DNA of 33,542 bases from Collinsella aerofaciens (GTDB taxonomy: Bacteria; Actinomycetota; Coriobacteriia; Coriobacteriales; Coriobacteriaceae). Within the stretch, counting starts at the first letter, position 1. Each line of letters begins with the position of its first letter. Location of the stretch: contig NZ_JADNDZ010000120.1 in the NCBI RefSeq assembly GCF_015552075.1, forward strand, positions 1-33,542. The letters are read 5' to 3'. Both the position numbers and the translations under genes were made by a program. Positions 1 to 6,303 of the stretch are shown in pieces. The notes below the pieces were generated by a model, which was given only the letters and a program-made list of their open reading frames with translations, ran no database searches and was not told the DNA's origin.

Positions 1-46
1 CACACGCAAGGGGCGGTGCCGACGCCGTGCGGTTAGGAGGAGCCAG

Positions 47-574
47 ATGGGCTACTACGCATCCGGTATCGGTGAAATAAGGTTTCCGTCCAAGAAAGAC
101 CTCGAAGCCGTCATCGAAGAGCTGAAGAAGATTCCCGCTAGCAATAGTTTTGGCGGGACCGAGGAGGATTACCCCGACCATGAGTCATTCGATTTCTGCA
201 AGGTGATGTCTGAACTCGGGTTTGTCACGACTCGTTCCAAGGACGATTTCTATCCTTATTCCTTCGCGATCGAGTACGAATGGGGCAAAATCGGGTCCTG
301 GACGGACGAGCCGTTCAAGGCGATCGGCCCCCATTGCGTCAAGAGCCATTTCAAGTGGAGTGGCGAGGACGGTGAGGTGTGGCTTGAGTCCGAGCTTCAT
401 ACCGAGAAGGACATGCTCGTCGCCAGCTTCCCGGATGGTGGCGTTGAGTGCTCGAACGGCAGCATGTTCATCAACCTGGCCTATGCGAACCAGAGTTTCC
501 AGCTGTTCATCAACGTCAATGACTGGGGTGTCCCCACAGCCCAGATCACTCGAAACAAGCTGCCTAATCTCTAG
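47..574 (+). CDS. Hypothetical 175-residue protein
   Basis: I do not recognise a family with certainty. The protein is acidic and rich in aromatic residues, with no signal peptide, membrane segment or cysteine-cluster motif, so it is probably cytoplasmic. Its opening (MGYYASGIGEIRF) resembles the starts of small phage and plasmid proteins of the MGYxxxxxGEI type; this is recalled resemblance, not a search result. The ATG at 47 follows a good AGGAGG ribosome site at about 36-41, with 5 nt spacing. The reading frame stays open to the left edge, so a longer upstream start outside the window cannot be excluded, but the ribosome site supports 47. The next gene starts 54 nt downstream in the same direction, so the two probably form one transcript of the mobile element's accessory genes. 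Confidence 0.75.
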   Translation: MGYYASGIGEIRFPSKKDLEAVIEELKKIPASNSFGGTEEDYPDHESFDFCKVMSELGFVTTRSKDDFYPYSFAIEYEWGKIGSWTDEPFKAIGPHCVKSHFKWSGEDGEVWLESELHTEKDMLVASFPDGGVECSNGSMFINLAYANQSFQLFINVNDWGVPTAQITRNKLPNL

Positions 575-584
575 AACCGTCAAT

Positions 585-608
585 GGCGAGGGCCTCCGGG
601 TCCTCGCC
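585..608 (+). other. Small intergenic hairpin
   Basis: GGCGAGG (585-591) pairs with CCTCGCC (602-608) around a 10-nt loop. It sits between two co-directional genes, with no T-tract after it. It may modulate downstream translation or protect the 3' end of the first message; no function can be assigned. Confidence 0.4.
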
Positions 609-628
609 CCACTCCAAAGGAGATAACC

Positions 629-1306
629 ATGAAGAACAGCGACGAGAAGATCAAGAAGATCGTTGCCCTAATCGACGGCGCCGCGACCGAAGGCGAAGCG
701 CGTGCCGCCTCGTTGGCGCTCCAGAGGCTCCTCGTTGCGAACAACCTCAAGTTGGAGGACATCAATCTGGATGATTCACCGGCAGAAGTCGGCGAGGAGG
801 CCTGCGATCTCGGTCGTCGAATTCCCGAGTGGAAGAAAACCCTTGCACTTGTTGTTGCAGCGAACTACAGGTGCGGGGCCTACACGTCATATAGCAACAA
901 TGGAAGGACTGTCGTTTTCGTTGGCGAGGGCGAGGATTCAGTTGTCGCCTCGTGCTGTTTTAGGGCGAGCGCCAATGCGGCCGAGAACTGCTTCAGGACC
1001 TATTGCGTGCGAATGAAGGCCCTGGGGTACGGGAATGTCTCACGCCAGAAGGGCGTAAAGGGGACGTGGATGCTTGGCTTCATCTCCGGCCTCAAGCGAG
1101 CCTATGCGGAGCAGGTCAGCAATGACGAGTCCATGGCGCTCGCGATCGTCGTCCCCGAATCCGTCAACCGTCACATGGATGGGATCGGCTTGAGGACGAC
1201 CAAGATTAAAGTCAGGACTACTAGCGATCCTTATGTCAAAGCCGACGGCTATGAATCCGGTTATGGGTTCGGCAGAGGCGACAGAGTGACCGCCGCATCG
1301 GCATAA
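629..1306 (+). CDS. DUF2786-like protein
   Basis: The first 45 residues (EKIKKIVALIDGA, then an EGEARAASLALQRLLVANNL stretch) match the pattern of DUF2786: a K-I-x-x-L/I-x-A-L-A repeat in which pairs of helices precede a conserved asparagine. DUF2786 proteins are common on phages, plasmids and integrative elements of actinobacteria, and their biochemical role is not established. The remaining 180 residues hold several cysteines and an aromatic/glycine-rich end (GYESGYGFGRGDR), with no membrane segment. The ATG at 629 follows AAAGGAG at about 615-621. It is the last gene before a strong terminator and the 2.2-kb non-coding control region, so it closes a transcription unit of the mobile element. 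The family call rests on pattern memory only. Confidence 0.7.
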   Translation: MKNSDEKIKKIVALIDGAATEGEARAASLALQRLLVANNLKLEDINLDDSPAEVGEEACDLGRRIPEWKKTLALVVAANYRCGAYTSYSNNGRTVVFVGEGEDSVVASCCFRASANAAENCFRTYCVRMKALGYGNVSRQKGVKGTWMLGFISGLKRAYAEQVSNDESMALAIVVPESVNRHMDGIGLRTTKIKVRTTSDPYVKADGYESGYGFGRGDRVTAASA

Positions 1307-1313
1307 GACGAAA

Positions 1314-1348
1314 CGCCGGGGCCGCCAAAAGACGGCCCCGGCGTTTTT
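1314..1348 (+). terminator. Strong intrinsic terminator
   Basis: A perfect 11-bp GC-rich stem (1314-1324 with 1333-1343) has an 8-nt loop and is followed at once by five T. It ends the transcript of the two preceding genes and insulates the non-coding region that follows. Confidence 0.92.
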
Positions 1349-1359
1349 CTATTTAACTC

Positions 1360-1432
1360 GATCTAACGGGCAATGGGGCTCCGGTATCGAATGGGAAACC
1401 ATTTATCACCGGGCCCCATTGCCCGTTAGATC
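1360..1432. repeat. Long near-perfect hairpin with GAAA tetraloop
   Basis: Positions 1360-1379 are the exact reverse complement of 1413-1432 (20 bp). The fold continues inward: T1380 is bulged, CCGGT (1381-1385) pairs with ACCGG (1408-1412), a small internal loop follows, then AATGG (1390-1394) pairs with CCATT (1399-1403) closing a GAAA loop (1395-1398). TCTTTT covers its right edge. It lies 12 nt after the terminator and 16 nt before the first octamer array. It could be a second terminator, a structured RNA, or a DNA hairpin recognised by a transfer or recombination protein. The GNRA-type loop favours a structured nucleic acid over a simple dimer operator. Confidence 0.75.
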
Positions 1433-1448
1433 TTTTGACAAGCTGCTG

Positions 1449-1592
1449 AAATACGGAATAGGTGAATACATGGACAACGGGAAAAGCGAACTATAGAACT
1501 ACGTAGTAACGACAAGATGCAATAACGCAAAAGCAGCAAACCGTAACATGCGAACCACGAAACTACGGAATAGCAGAACTATTGAACATCAT
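1449..1592 (-). repeat. Octamer array L (18 degenerate 8-bp repeats, inverted orientation)
   Basis: Eighteen contiguous octamers run in strict 8-bp register, for example AACTATAG, AACTACGT, AATAACGC, AACATGCG, AACCACGA, AACTACGG, AATAGCAG. A occupies position 2 in 17 of 18. The consensus is close to AAYWACGN, the reverse complement (after circular shift) of the GTTACGTA-type octamers in the five arrays to the right. The opposite orientation puts the hairpin cluster 1626-1722 between facing arrays. Degenerate 8-bp tandem boxes are the kind of site that ribbon-helix-helix proteins such as MetJ occupy cooperatively; this parallel is inference. Confidence 0.85.
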
Positions 1593-1625
1593 ACCGTTCG
1601 GTCCTGAATTTTGTCCGCAAGTGTC

Positions 1626-1722
1626 GTACGCTGCCGTACAAAACTGCGTTTTGCCCGGTAGCGTACCGCCGCCAAGGGCGGCGCTTGTTAGGGCTCTGCC
1701 CTAAAACCCGGCGCCTACGGCG
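1626..1722. other. Cluster of six short stem-loops, candidate oriT core
   Basis: Six compact hairpins with 3-4-nt loops lie in 97 nt: GTACG/CGTAC (1626-1639), CAAAAC/GTTTTG (1639-1653), CGGTA/TACCG (1656-1668), CGCCGCC/GGCGGCG (1667-1683), TTAGGGC/GCCCTAA (1688-1704) and CGCC/GGCG (1712-1722). They sit between facing octamer arrays about 1.9 kb upstream of mobC and the relaxase gene. Transfer origins of mobilisable elements typically hold inverted repeats next to the nick site and near mobC/relaxase, so this is the best oriT candidate. The nick position cannot be read from sequence. A replication origin or primase-loading site is an alternative. Confidence 0.55.
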
Positions 1723-1849
1723 TTACAAAGTTACGTTTCTACGTAGTTGCATTACGCCGTAGTTCCTCTTTGTTGTAATTACGGTATTACATAGTTGAGC
1801 AGATCACTATTTACGATATTCAGTCTCTCTACAGTTACGGTTTAACGTT
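1722..1849 (+). repeat. Octamer array R1 (16 repeats)
   Basis: Sixteen contiguous octamers in 8-bp register, for example GTTACGTT, GTTGCATT, ATTACGGT, ATTACATA, TTTACGAT, GTTACGGT. T is at position 3 in 13 of 16. The array starts at the foot of the last hairpin of the candidate oriT core and its final octamer opens the first 785-bp duplicated unit. Confidence 0.82.
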
Positions 1850-1995
1850 AATGAGTTGTTTGCCAATTATTTCTTTTCGTTGATTTGAAAAGATCGCCGG
1901 TCTTCGATCAATTATGAGCACGGCATATTTGGTTTCACATTCAAGGGGCGCCGCAATGGCGCCGGATGGTTGGACCAGACTCCGATCCTGTCGTT

Positions 1996-2021
1996 TTTGG
2001 CCTCATTGCTTGATAGCCAAA
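1996..2021 (+). other. Conserved hairpin in first long spacer (copy 1)
   Basis: TTTGGC (1996-2001) pairs with GCCAAA (2016-2021), with an inner TCA/TGA pair and a TTGCT loop. The surrounding 34 nt (1988-2021) are identical in the second unit at 2772-2805, where the same hairpin occupies 2780-2805, although the flanks have diverged. This could be an RNA element or a protein site. Confidence 0.5.
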
Positions 2022-2199
2022 TTGGAGTCATTAGACTGACGGGAGACGCTTGGTCAATTTGACTCACGGCTTAGTTTCCCTGGTTCGCTCAGGCAGGAGC
2101 CCAGGGTCGCTGCCGGTCGTTCTTGGCGAAGGACGTTGGCTAAGGTTTTGGGCGGGTACGACCGGAACTTACATTCTTTGAATGTCCAATAGTGTCGTC

Positions 2200-2319
2200 T
2201 TGTTGCAACTGCGTGGTTACGTTGTTCTGATATTTCGTTGTTACGTAGTTCAGCTATTCAGTTAATGCACAATTCAGCTGTTCACCTTTTACGTTATTCA
2301 CCTTTTCGGTACGTACGTA
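2200..2319 (+). repeat. Octamer array R2 (15 repeats)
   Basis: Fifteen octamers in register, for example GTTACGTT, GTTCTGAT, ATTTCGTT, GTTACGTA, GTTCAGCT, ATTCAGTT, TTTACGTT, ATTCACCT. T is at position 3 in 14 of 15. It corresponds to array R4 of the second duplicated unit, in the same register. Confidence 0.85.
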
Positions 2320-2374
2320 ACAATGCGCTGCAATTGACCCAAACGGGATATCCGTAACCGACCCAAGCCACCCA

Positions 2375-2399
2375 TATTGTCTTGAGCTCTTAGACAATA
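2375..2399 (+). ncRNA. Covarying hairpin, copy 1 (candidate structured RNA)
   Basis: TATTGTCT (2375-2382) pairs with AGACAATA (2392-2399) around a 9-nt loop. In the second unit the same stem (3147-3171) has A-T changed to C-G (2376/2398 to 3148/3170) and T-A changed to C-G (2380/2396... outer half of the stem; aligned partner 2394 to 3152/3166), so pairing survives two double changes; one inner pair is lost. Compensatory change suggests the fold itself matters, as RNA or as a DNA cruciform or dimer site. No promoter could be assigned with confidence. Confidence 0.4.
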
Positions 2400-2554
2400 C
2401 GTGAGGTACGGGTTCGTCGAGAAGATTTCGGATAGATTTCGATAGAAAGATCGGCCTCCCTATGCCGCTTGAGTGAGAACAAATAATTGCGATTATGGCG
2501 TTAGACGAAGGACGCTACCCAGCGTCGCTCTTGGCTGCGACAAGCTTTCCCCAC

Positions 2555-2634
2555 CTTTCGTATTTCAGTTATTCCTTTACTACGTAACTGCGTAGTTACG
2601 TAGTTACGTTATTACGCAGTTGCGTTTTAACGTT
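2555..2634 (+). repeat. Octamer array R3 (10 repeats)
   Basis: Ten octamers in register across the junction of the two duplicated units, including ACTACGTA, ACTGCGTA, GTTACGTA, GTTACGTT, ATTACGCA and GTTGCGTT. This is the least degenerate array, and T is at position 3 in 9 of 10. Confidence 0.85.
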
Positions 2635-2779
2635 AATGAGCTATTAGCCAACATCTTCTTTTCGTTGATTTGGAAAGATCGCCGGTCGTCAATCAACTAT
2701 GGGCACGGCGCGTTCGGCTTCGCATTCGAGGGGGCCGCAATAGCGCCGGATGGATGGACCGGACTCCGATACTGTCGTT

Positions 2780-2805
2780 TTTGGCCTCATTGCTTGATAG
2801 CCAAA
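2780..2805 (+). other. Conserved hairpin in first long spacer (copy 2)
   Basis: Second copy of the hairpin at 1996-2021, with identical sequence: TTTGGC and GCCAAA arms and an inner TCA/TGA pair. It lies within the 34-nt block that is unchanged between the duplicated units. Confidence 0.5.
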
Positions 2806-2987
2806 CGGGGGTCATAAGGCTAACGAAACGCTTAGCCAGTTTAAACCAAGGCCTAGTTCCCCAGATCGTTTAGGCGGGAGCGCGGGGTCGCTGGTGCTTG
2901 CTTTGCCGGTGGGCATCGTCTGGGGTGTGTCGGCGGGTACGACTAGAATCCCATTCTTTGAATGTTCAACAGTATCGTTAAATTGAA

Positions 2988-3091
2988 GTTGCATTGTTAT
3001 ATAGTTCCGATATTTCGTAGTTACGTTATTCAGCTATGTCACGGTACGGCTGTTCATCTTTTACGTTATTCTCTCTTTCGGTATGTACGTA
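2988..3091 (+). repeat. Octamer array R4 (13 repeats)
   Basis: Thirteen octamers in register, including GTTGCATT, GTTCCGAT, ATTTCGTA, GTTACGTT, ATTCAGCT, GTTCATCT, TTTACGTT and TTTCGGTA. T is at position 3 in 11 of 13. It is the unit-2 counterpart of R2. Confidence 0.83.
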
Positions 3092-3146
3092 ACGATGCGC
3101 CGTAATTGAACCAAATGGGATGTCCGTAATCGACTCCAGCCACCCA

Positions 3147-3171
3147 TCTTGCCTTGAGATTTTAAGCAAGA
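3147..3171 (+). ncRNA. Covarying hairpin, copy 2 (candidate structured RNA)
   Basis: T-A (3147/3171), C-G (3148/3170), T-A, T-A, G-C and C-G (3152/3166) pair, then C3153/A3165 is a mismatch and T3154/A3164 pairs. Relative to copy 1, two pairs changed on both sides and still pair. See copy 1 at 2375-2399. Confidence 0.4.
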
Positions 3172-3332
3172 CGTGCCTCATGGGCTCGTCGAGAAACGTT
3201 CTGATGGATTTCGATAGAGGGCTGGCTCCTTGTGTCAATCGAGCCGGAATACTGAATAGCGATGACCCCATTAGATCGAGGGCATTACTCAACGTTGCGG
3301 CTGACTGTTGCAAGCGTTTCACGCTTACCGAA

Positions 3333-3460
3333 TTTCAATCGTTCGTTTATCACGTTGTTGCGTAGTTACGTGATTACGCTATTCCGCTCTTACGCAGTTC
3401 CGTAGTTCGCTTATTACGTTGTTCTTAAATTCGGCTTGTGCGCAATTCAGTAATGGCGTA
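3333..3460 (+). repeat. Octamer array R5 (16 repeats) upstream of mobC
   Basis: Sixteen octamers in register, including GTTGCGTA, GTTACGTG, ATTACGCT, ATTCCGCT, CTTACGCA, GTTCCGTA, ATTACGTT and ATTCGGCT. T is at position 3 in 14 of 16. It ends 120 nt before the mobC-like start codon, so a protein bound here could also control the mob operon promoter. Confidence 0.85.
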
Positions 3461-3579
3461 ACCCAGAAATTCCATAGCCATTCACCTGCAAAAACATTGG
3501 CACCGCATGTCACCAAGTTGTACGGCACGATACGTGTCGCTGCCCTACGCTTGTTAAAGCATGAGTTAGGAGACGGCGC

Positions 3580-3984
3580 GTGGGTGAAATGTCCCGTGAG
3601 AAAAAGCCAAAAAGGGCCCGTATAGAGGCCAGGAGCACCGTTGAGGAAGCGGAGGCCATTCGTGCATTGGCAAACAGCCTCAACATGAGTGTCACTGAGT
3701 ACATTCTGTACAAGGCGCTTTACGAGACCAATGCCTCATCAGGATCGGCCTTAAGGGATATCTGGGACGAGCTCTATACGATTTCGACGCAGCTGTCTGA
3801 GCTCAATTTAAACGCAAAGGCGATAGCGGGACAGTCGCGCGCTGCCGAAGCGAGAAGGGTGTCTATGGCCATATTCGCAGCAATCGATACCGTCGAGCCG
3901 CGTCTGATGGATGCATGCGAGCGTCTCTCGCGTGCAATCGAGGCTGAATATCCGACTGAAAGGAGACGTAATGCCCTTTCTTAA
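3580..3984 (+). CDS. mobC: MobC-like relaxosome accessory protein
   Basis: The 134-residue protein opens with a Lys/Arg-rich segment (REKKPKRARIEARSTVEEAEAIRAL), followed by LNMSVTEYILYKAL. This is the strand plus two-helix pattern of the ribbon-helix-helix part of MobC proteins, which bind oriT and recruit the relaxase. The C-terminal part (LSELNLNAKAIAG, then long helices) also fits MobC. The start is GTG 3580: AGGAGA at 3568-3573 lies 6 nt upstream, whereas the ATG at 3589 would be too far. Its end overlaps the relaxase start by 14 bp, implying translational coupling. The non-coding region before it carries the candidate oriT and octamer arrays, and this protein is a plausible ligand (inference). 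Confidence 0.8.
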   Translation: MGEMSREKKPKRARIEARSTVEEAEAIRALANSLNMSVTEYILYKALYETNASSGSALRDIWDELYTISTQLSELNLNAKAIAGQSRAAEARRVSMAIFAAIDTVEPRLMDACERLSRAIEAEYPTERRRNALS

Positions 3985-5794
3985 GACGCTCTCGGGTGGC
4001 GGAGGCAGCTGTAAACAGATCGATGACTACCTTTCATTTGGGCATCGAAGCACTGAGGATCACGAAGAGAGAATCGAAAAATACCTTGCCGGAGATAAGT
4101 CCGCCTCGCGCTCCATGGCGTTCGGCCACTCTCCAGGATTGCCCGACACCCCGTACGGATGGCATAAGGTGATGGATGCGACGAGAAAGAGATTCGGCAA
4201 GGATAAGCCCCCAGAGTGGTTTGAGAAGAAAAGGAAATCAAATCCAAATCTCATCTGGAGAAATTACTATCAATGGATTTTGTCACCTGACCCCAGGGAC
4301 CGCGCGTCGGCAGAGGAGGTTGGCCAGCTCGCCCAGGAGTGGTGTGAGAGGGTATGGCCTGCCGATCGGGGCTGGCAGTGGATCTGGTCCGTACACGACG
4401 ACAATGCAAGTGGCGTCATGCACGCCCACATAATTCTCAATGCTGTAAATGCGTCCACGGGTCTCAAAGTTCAGATTTCACCTGAGGATAGCGACATGCT
4501 CGACCATCAGGCTCAAAAGATCGGTGAAGAGCATGGAATGAATTACTTTCCCGACCTTGCTGATTGGCGCGCAGCAGTACGTGAGGGACGGCAGACCCCC
4601 ACGATTCAGTCAGTTCGCATGAGTGCGGCCGAGCGCTCACTTAGGCGCCGTGGAGGCCGAAGTTGGGTTGCGGAAATCAGAGACGCCATAGACAGGTCAA
4701 TCGCAAACAGCTCCAACTGGGATGAGTTCGTAGAGAGGTTCGAGGCCGATGGCTTTACTGTCGAATGGAGCCGCAGGGGTATCGGCTATAGGCACCCCGA
4801 TAGCGGCGGGCACGACAAGAAGGTACTTGCGTCCTCACTCGGTTCAAATTACGACGAGTTCGGCATTCGTGCCCGGCTGGGAATACCCGTCGATGTTGTA
4901 GCCGGGAATATCGAATCAAGAATCTCCGACCGTAAACTGAATGAGGCAAAGGCAAAGAGCCTTGGCTACACTCCGCGAGATAAGGGTTTTGACAATGCTC
5001 TTAAGTGGAGGATTGCATCCAAATCGAAGCGCGCCGGCATCGGCGCAATTAGCGCCGGGGTCAAAGCATTGTCCGTTATTTCCGCAAATGGGTATAGCAC
5101 CGTCTCGGAGGTCGAGGGTGCCTTCAGGTCTCAGATGCTCAAGGTCGAGGCCATGGAGCATGAGGTCCATGAGATCGAGTCATCGATTTCCATTGCGGAG
5201 GAGGTTCTTAAACGCTCGGAAAAGATCTCGTCTGCCAGGGCGAGACTTGCCGAGCTGGAGTCGTCATTATCTTTTACGCCGGCAGACAGGAAAGAGAGAA
5301 ACGCTCTTTTATCCCAAATTGATACCGATACCGCTTTCTGCAGCGCGGCATTATCAAAGATATCTGCCGACGCATTAGGGGCTGAGCGCTATGCCGTCGA
5401 AGCGAGTTTAATCCTAGATGGGCTGAGAAACAGGCTTGGTGAGCTCTCCGTGTCGCTCGATAGGGCGCGAGCTGATGCCGAGTCGCTAAATGAGTCTCTC
5501 GTTGCAATCGAGGGTTTTATCGGAGTCAGGACAGTGAGGGACCTAAGGGGAGTCCCCTCGGCCGGTGAGTTTCTGAGAAGGTCACACGGCCGGAGACTCA
5601 GCGTTCCGACTTCAATCCGGACAAGAGACTCGATTGCGGTCGCCGCCGCATTGGAGTCAGCCGCCTCAAGGCACATTCTTCAGGAGGGCAGTGACCGCAT
5701 CGAGAGCATTGAGAAGGCGGCGAAATCGCAAATGCCTTCGGTTTACGTCCGTCCCGAAGCCGGAACGGTTTCCGAGAGAAAGAACACGGTTTAA
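3971..5794 (+). CDS. Relaxase (MobA/VirD2-like mobilisation nuclease)
   Basis: This 607-residue protein nicks one strand at oriT and stays covalently attached to it during conjugative mobilisation. The N-terminal relaxase fold shows a candidate catalytic tyrosine (Tyr20 in QIDDYLSFG) and the metal-binding histidine motif VHDDN...GVMHAHIILNAVN (His142, His151, His153), as in Relaxase/MobA-VirD2 (Pfam Relaxase) proteins. Residues from about 400 to 540 are charged and heptad-like, probably coiled coil. I chose ATG 3971 because AGGAGA lies at 3961-3966 and the alternative upstream ATG in frame lies deep inside mobC. It overlaps mobC by 14 bp and ends 2 nt before the next start. No coupling protein or type IV secretion gene is visible, so the element is probably mobilisable or only partly contained in the window. 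Confidence 0.9.
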   Translation: MPFLKTLSGGGGSCKQIDDYLSFGHRSTEDHEERIEKYLAGDKSASRSMAFGHSPGLPDTPYGWHKVMDATRKRFGKDKPPEWFEKKRKSNPNLIWRNYYQWILSPDPRDRASAEEVGQLAQEWCERVWPADRGWQWIWSVHDDNASGVMHAHIILNAVNASTGLKVQISPEDSDMLDHQAQKIGEEHGMNYFPDLADWRAAVREGRQTPTIQSVRMSAAERSLRRRGGRSWVAEIRDAIDRSIANSSNWDEFVERFEADGFTVEWSRRGIGYRHPDSGGHDKKVLASSLGSNYDEFGIRARLGIPVDVVAGNIESRISDRKLNEAKAKSLGYTPRDKGFDNALKWRIASKSKRAGIGAISAGVKALSVISANGYSTVSEVEGAFRSQMLKVEAMEHEVHEIESSISIAEEVLKRSEKISSARARLAELESSLSFTPADRKERNALLSQIDTDTAFCSAALSKISADALGAERYAVEASLILDGLRNRLGELSVSLDRARADAESLNESLVAIEGFIGVRTVRDLRGVPSAGEFLRRSHGRRLSVPTSIRTRDSIAVAAALESAASRHILQEGSDRIESIEKAAKSQMPSVYVRPEAGTVSERKNTV

Positions 5795-5796
5795 AG

Positions 5797-6303
5797 ATGA
5801 ACACTTCTTCATTGAGGATTTACTACGAGACGGGATGTATCGACGAAGTGCATATGCCAGATCCGTCTTTTGAATCAGGCGTCGCACTCCAGCGTGAGTA
5901 CCTCGATATATCTAATCCCGACAGTGGCATATTCCTCGATAGGAGCTATAAGATGCCCGGGGGCGACAATGACGAGTATCGCGAGCTGTGTGACAGGATG
6001 CTTGTCGTGAGCTCGGACGACCTAGCGAGGGCCCTTCTCGTCGAGTCCCATGGCCTTGCCCTCCTCACGCGCGACCCTCTATCTGATTTCGATTGCGGTC
6101 TATCTATCACGCTGCCAGATCGCCTGGGCTTCAACGATGACGCCTGCTTGATGAACGAGGATTGGTATTTCGGAAACATCCAGAAACTCATTGCCAAGGT
6201 TCTTGCGATGGGACCCGCCGCGCACGCCGCGCTCGTCAACGGATTGGCGGCCGGCGTTGAAGGGCTTACCGTTGAGGAAGGCTGGAGCGATGGCACCCGA
6301 TGA
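5797..6303 (+). CDS. Hypothetical mob-operon protein
   Basis: A 168-residue acidic protein with no family I recognise. There is no signal peptide or membrane segment. Only short hydrophobic stretches are seen (ARALLVESHGLALLTRD, KVLAMGPAAHAALVNGLAAG). It starts 2 nt after the relaxase stop and its last 14 bp overlap the helicase start, so it is translationally coupled to both. That position suggests a role in mobilisation or in the helicase function, but no activity can be read from the sequence. The DNA looks like its neighbours in composition. Confidence 0.75.
   Translation: MNTSSLRIYYETGCIDEVHMPDPSFESGVALQREYLDISNPDSGIFLDRSYKMPGGDNDEYRELCDRMLVVSSDDLARALLVESHGLALLTRDPLSDFDCGLSITLPDRLGFNDDACLMNEDWYFGNIQKLIAKVLAMGPAAHAALVNGLAAGVEGLTVEEGWSDGTR

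Larger units (their letters stand above)
1842..3398. repeat. Imperfect tandem duplication of a 785-bp non-coding unit
   Basis: Unit 1 (1842-2626) and unit 2 (2627 to about 3398) align along their length. The offset is 785 at the left end, 784 at the conserved hairpin and 772 further right, so small indels have accumulated. Each unit is laid out as a spacer of about 350 nt, an octamer array, a spacer of about 235-240 nt and another array. Divergence is appreciable, so the duplication is not recent, yet blocks remain identical (34 nt at 1988-2021 and 2772-2805). No reading frame is kept through both copies; the frame in the conserved part breaks through indels. I see no gene here. Confidence 0.85.

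Noticed and set aside
2620-2873. Short reading frames in the second duplicated unit as genes
   Set aside because: The same frames are broken by indels in the first unit, there is no ribosome site, and the surrounding DNA behaves as non-coding repeat.
3026-3365. Small frames on both strands within array R4 and the following spacer
   Set aside because: They run across octamer repeats and lack ribosome sites; they arise by chance.
1449-3460. CRISPR array in the repeat-rich region
   Set aside because: The period is 8 bp with no unique spacers of 25-40 nt, the repeats are degenerate, and no cas gene is present.
5797-6303. Reading the 168-residue mob-operon gene as a relaxase accessory or antirestriction protein
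   Set aside because: No motif supports either; left as hypothetical.
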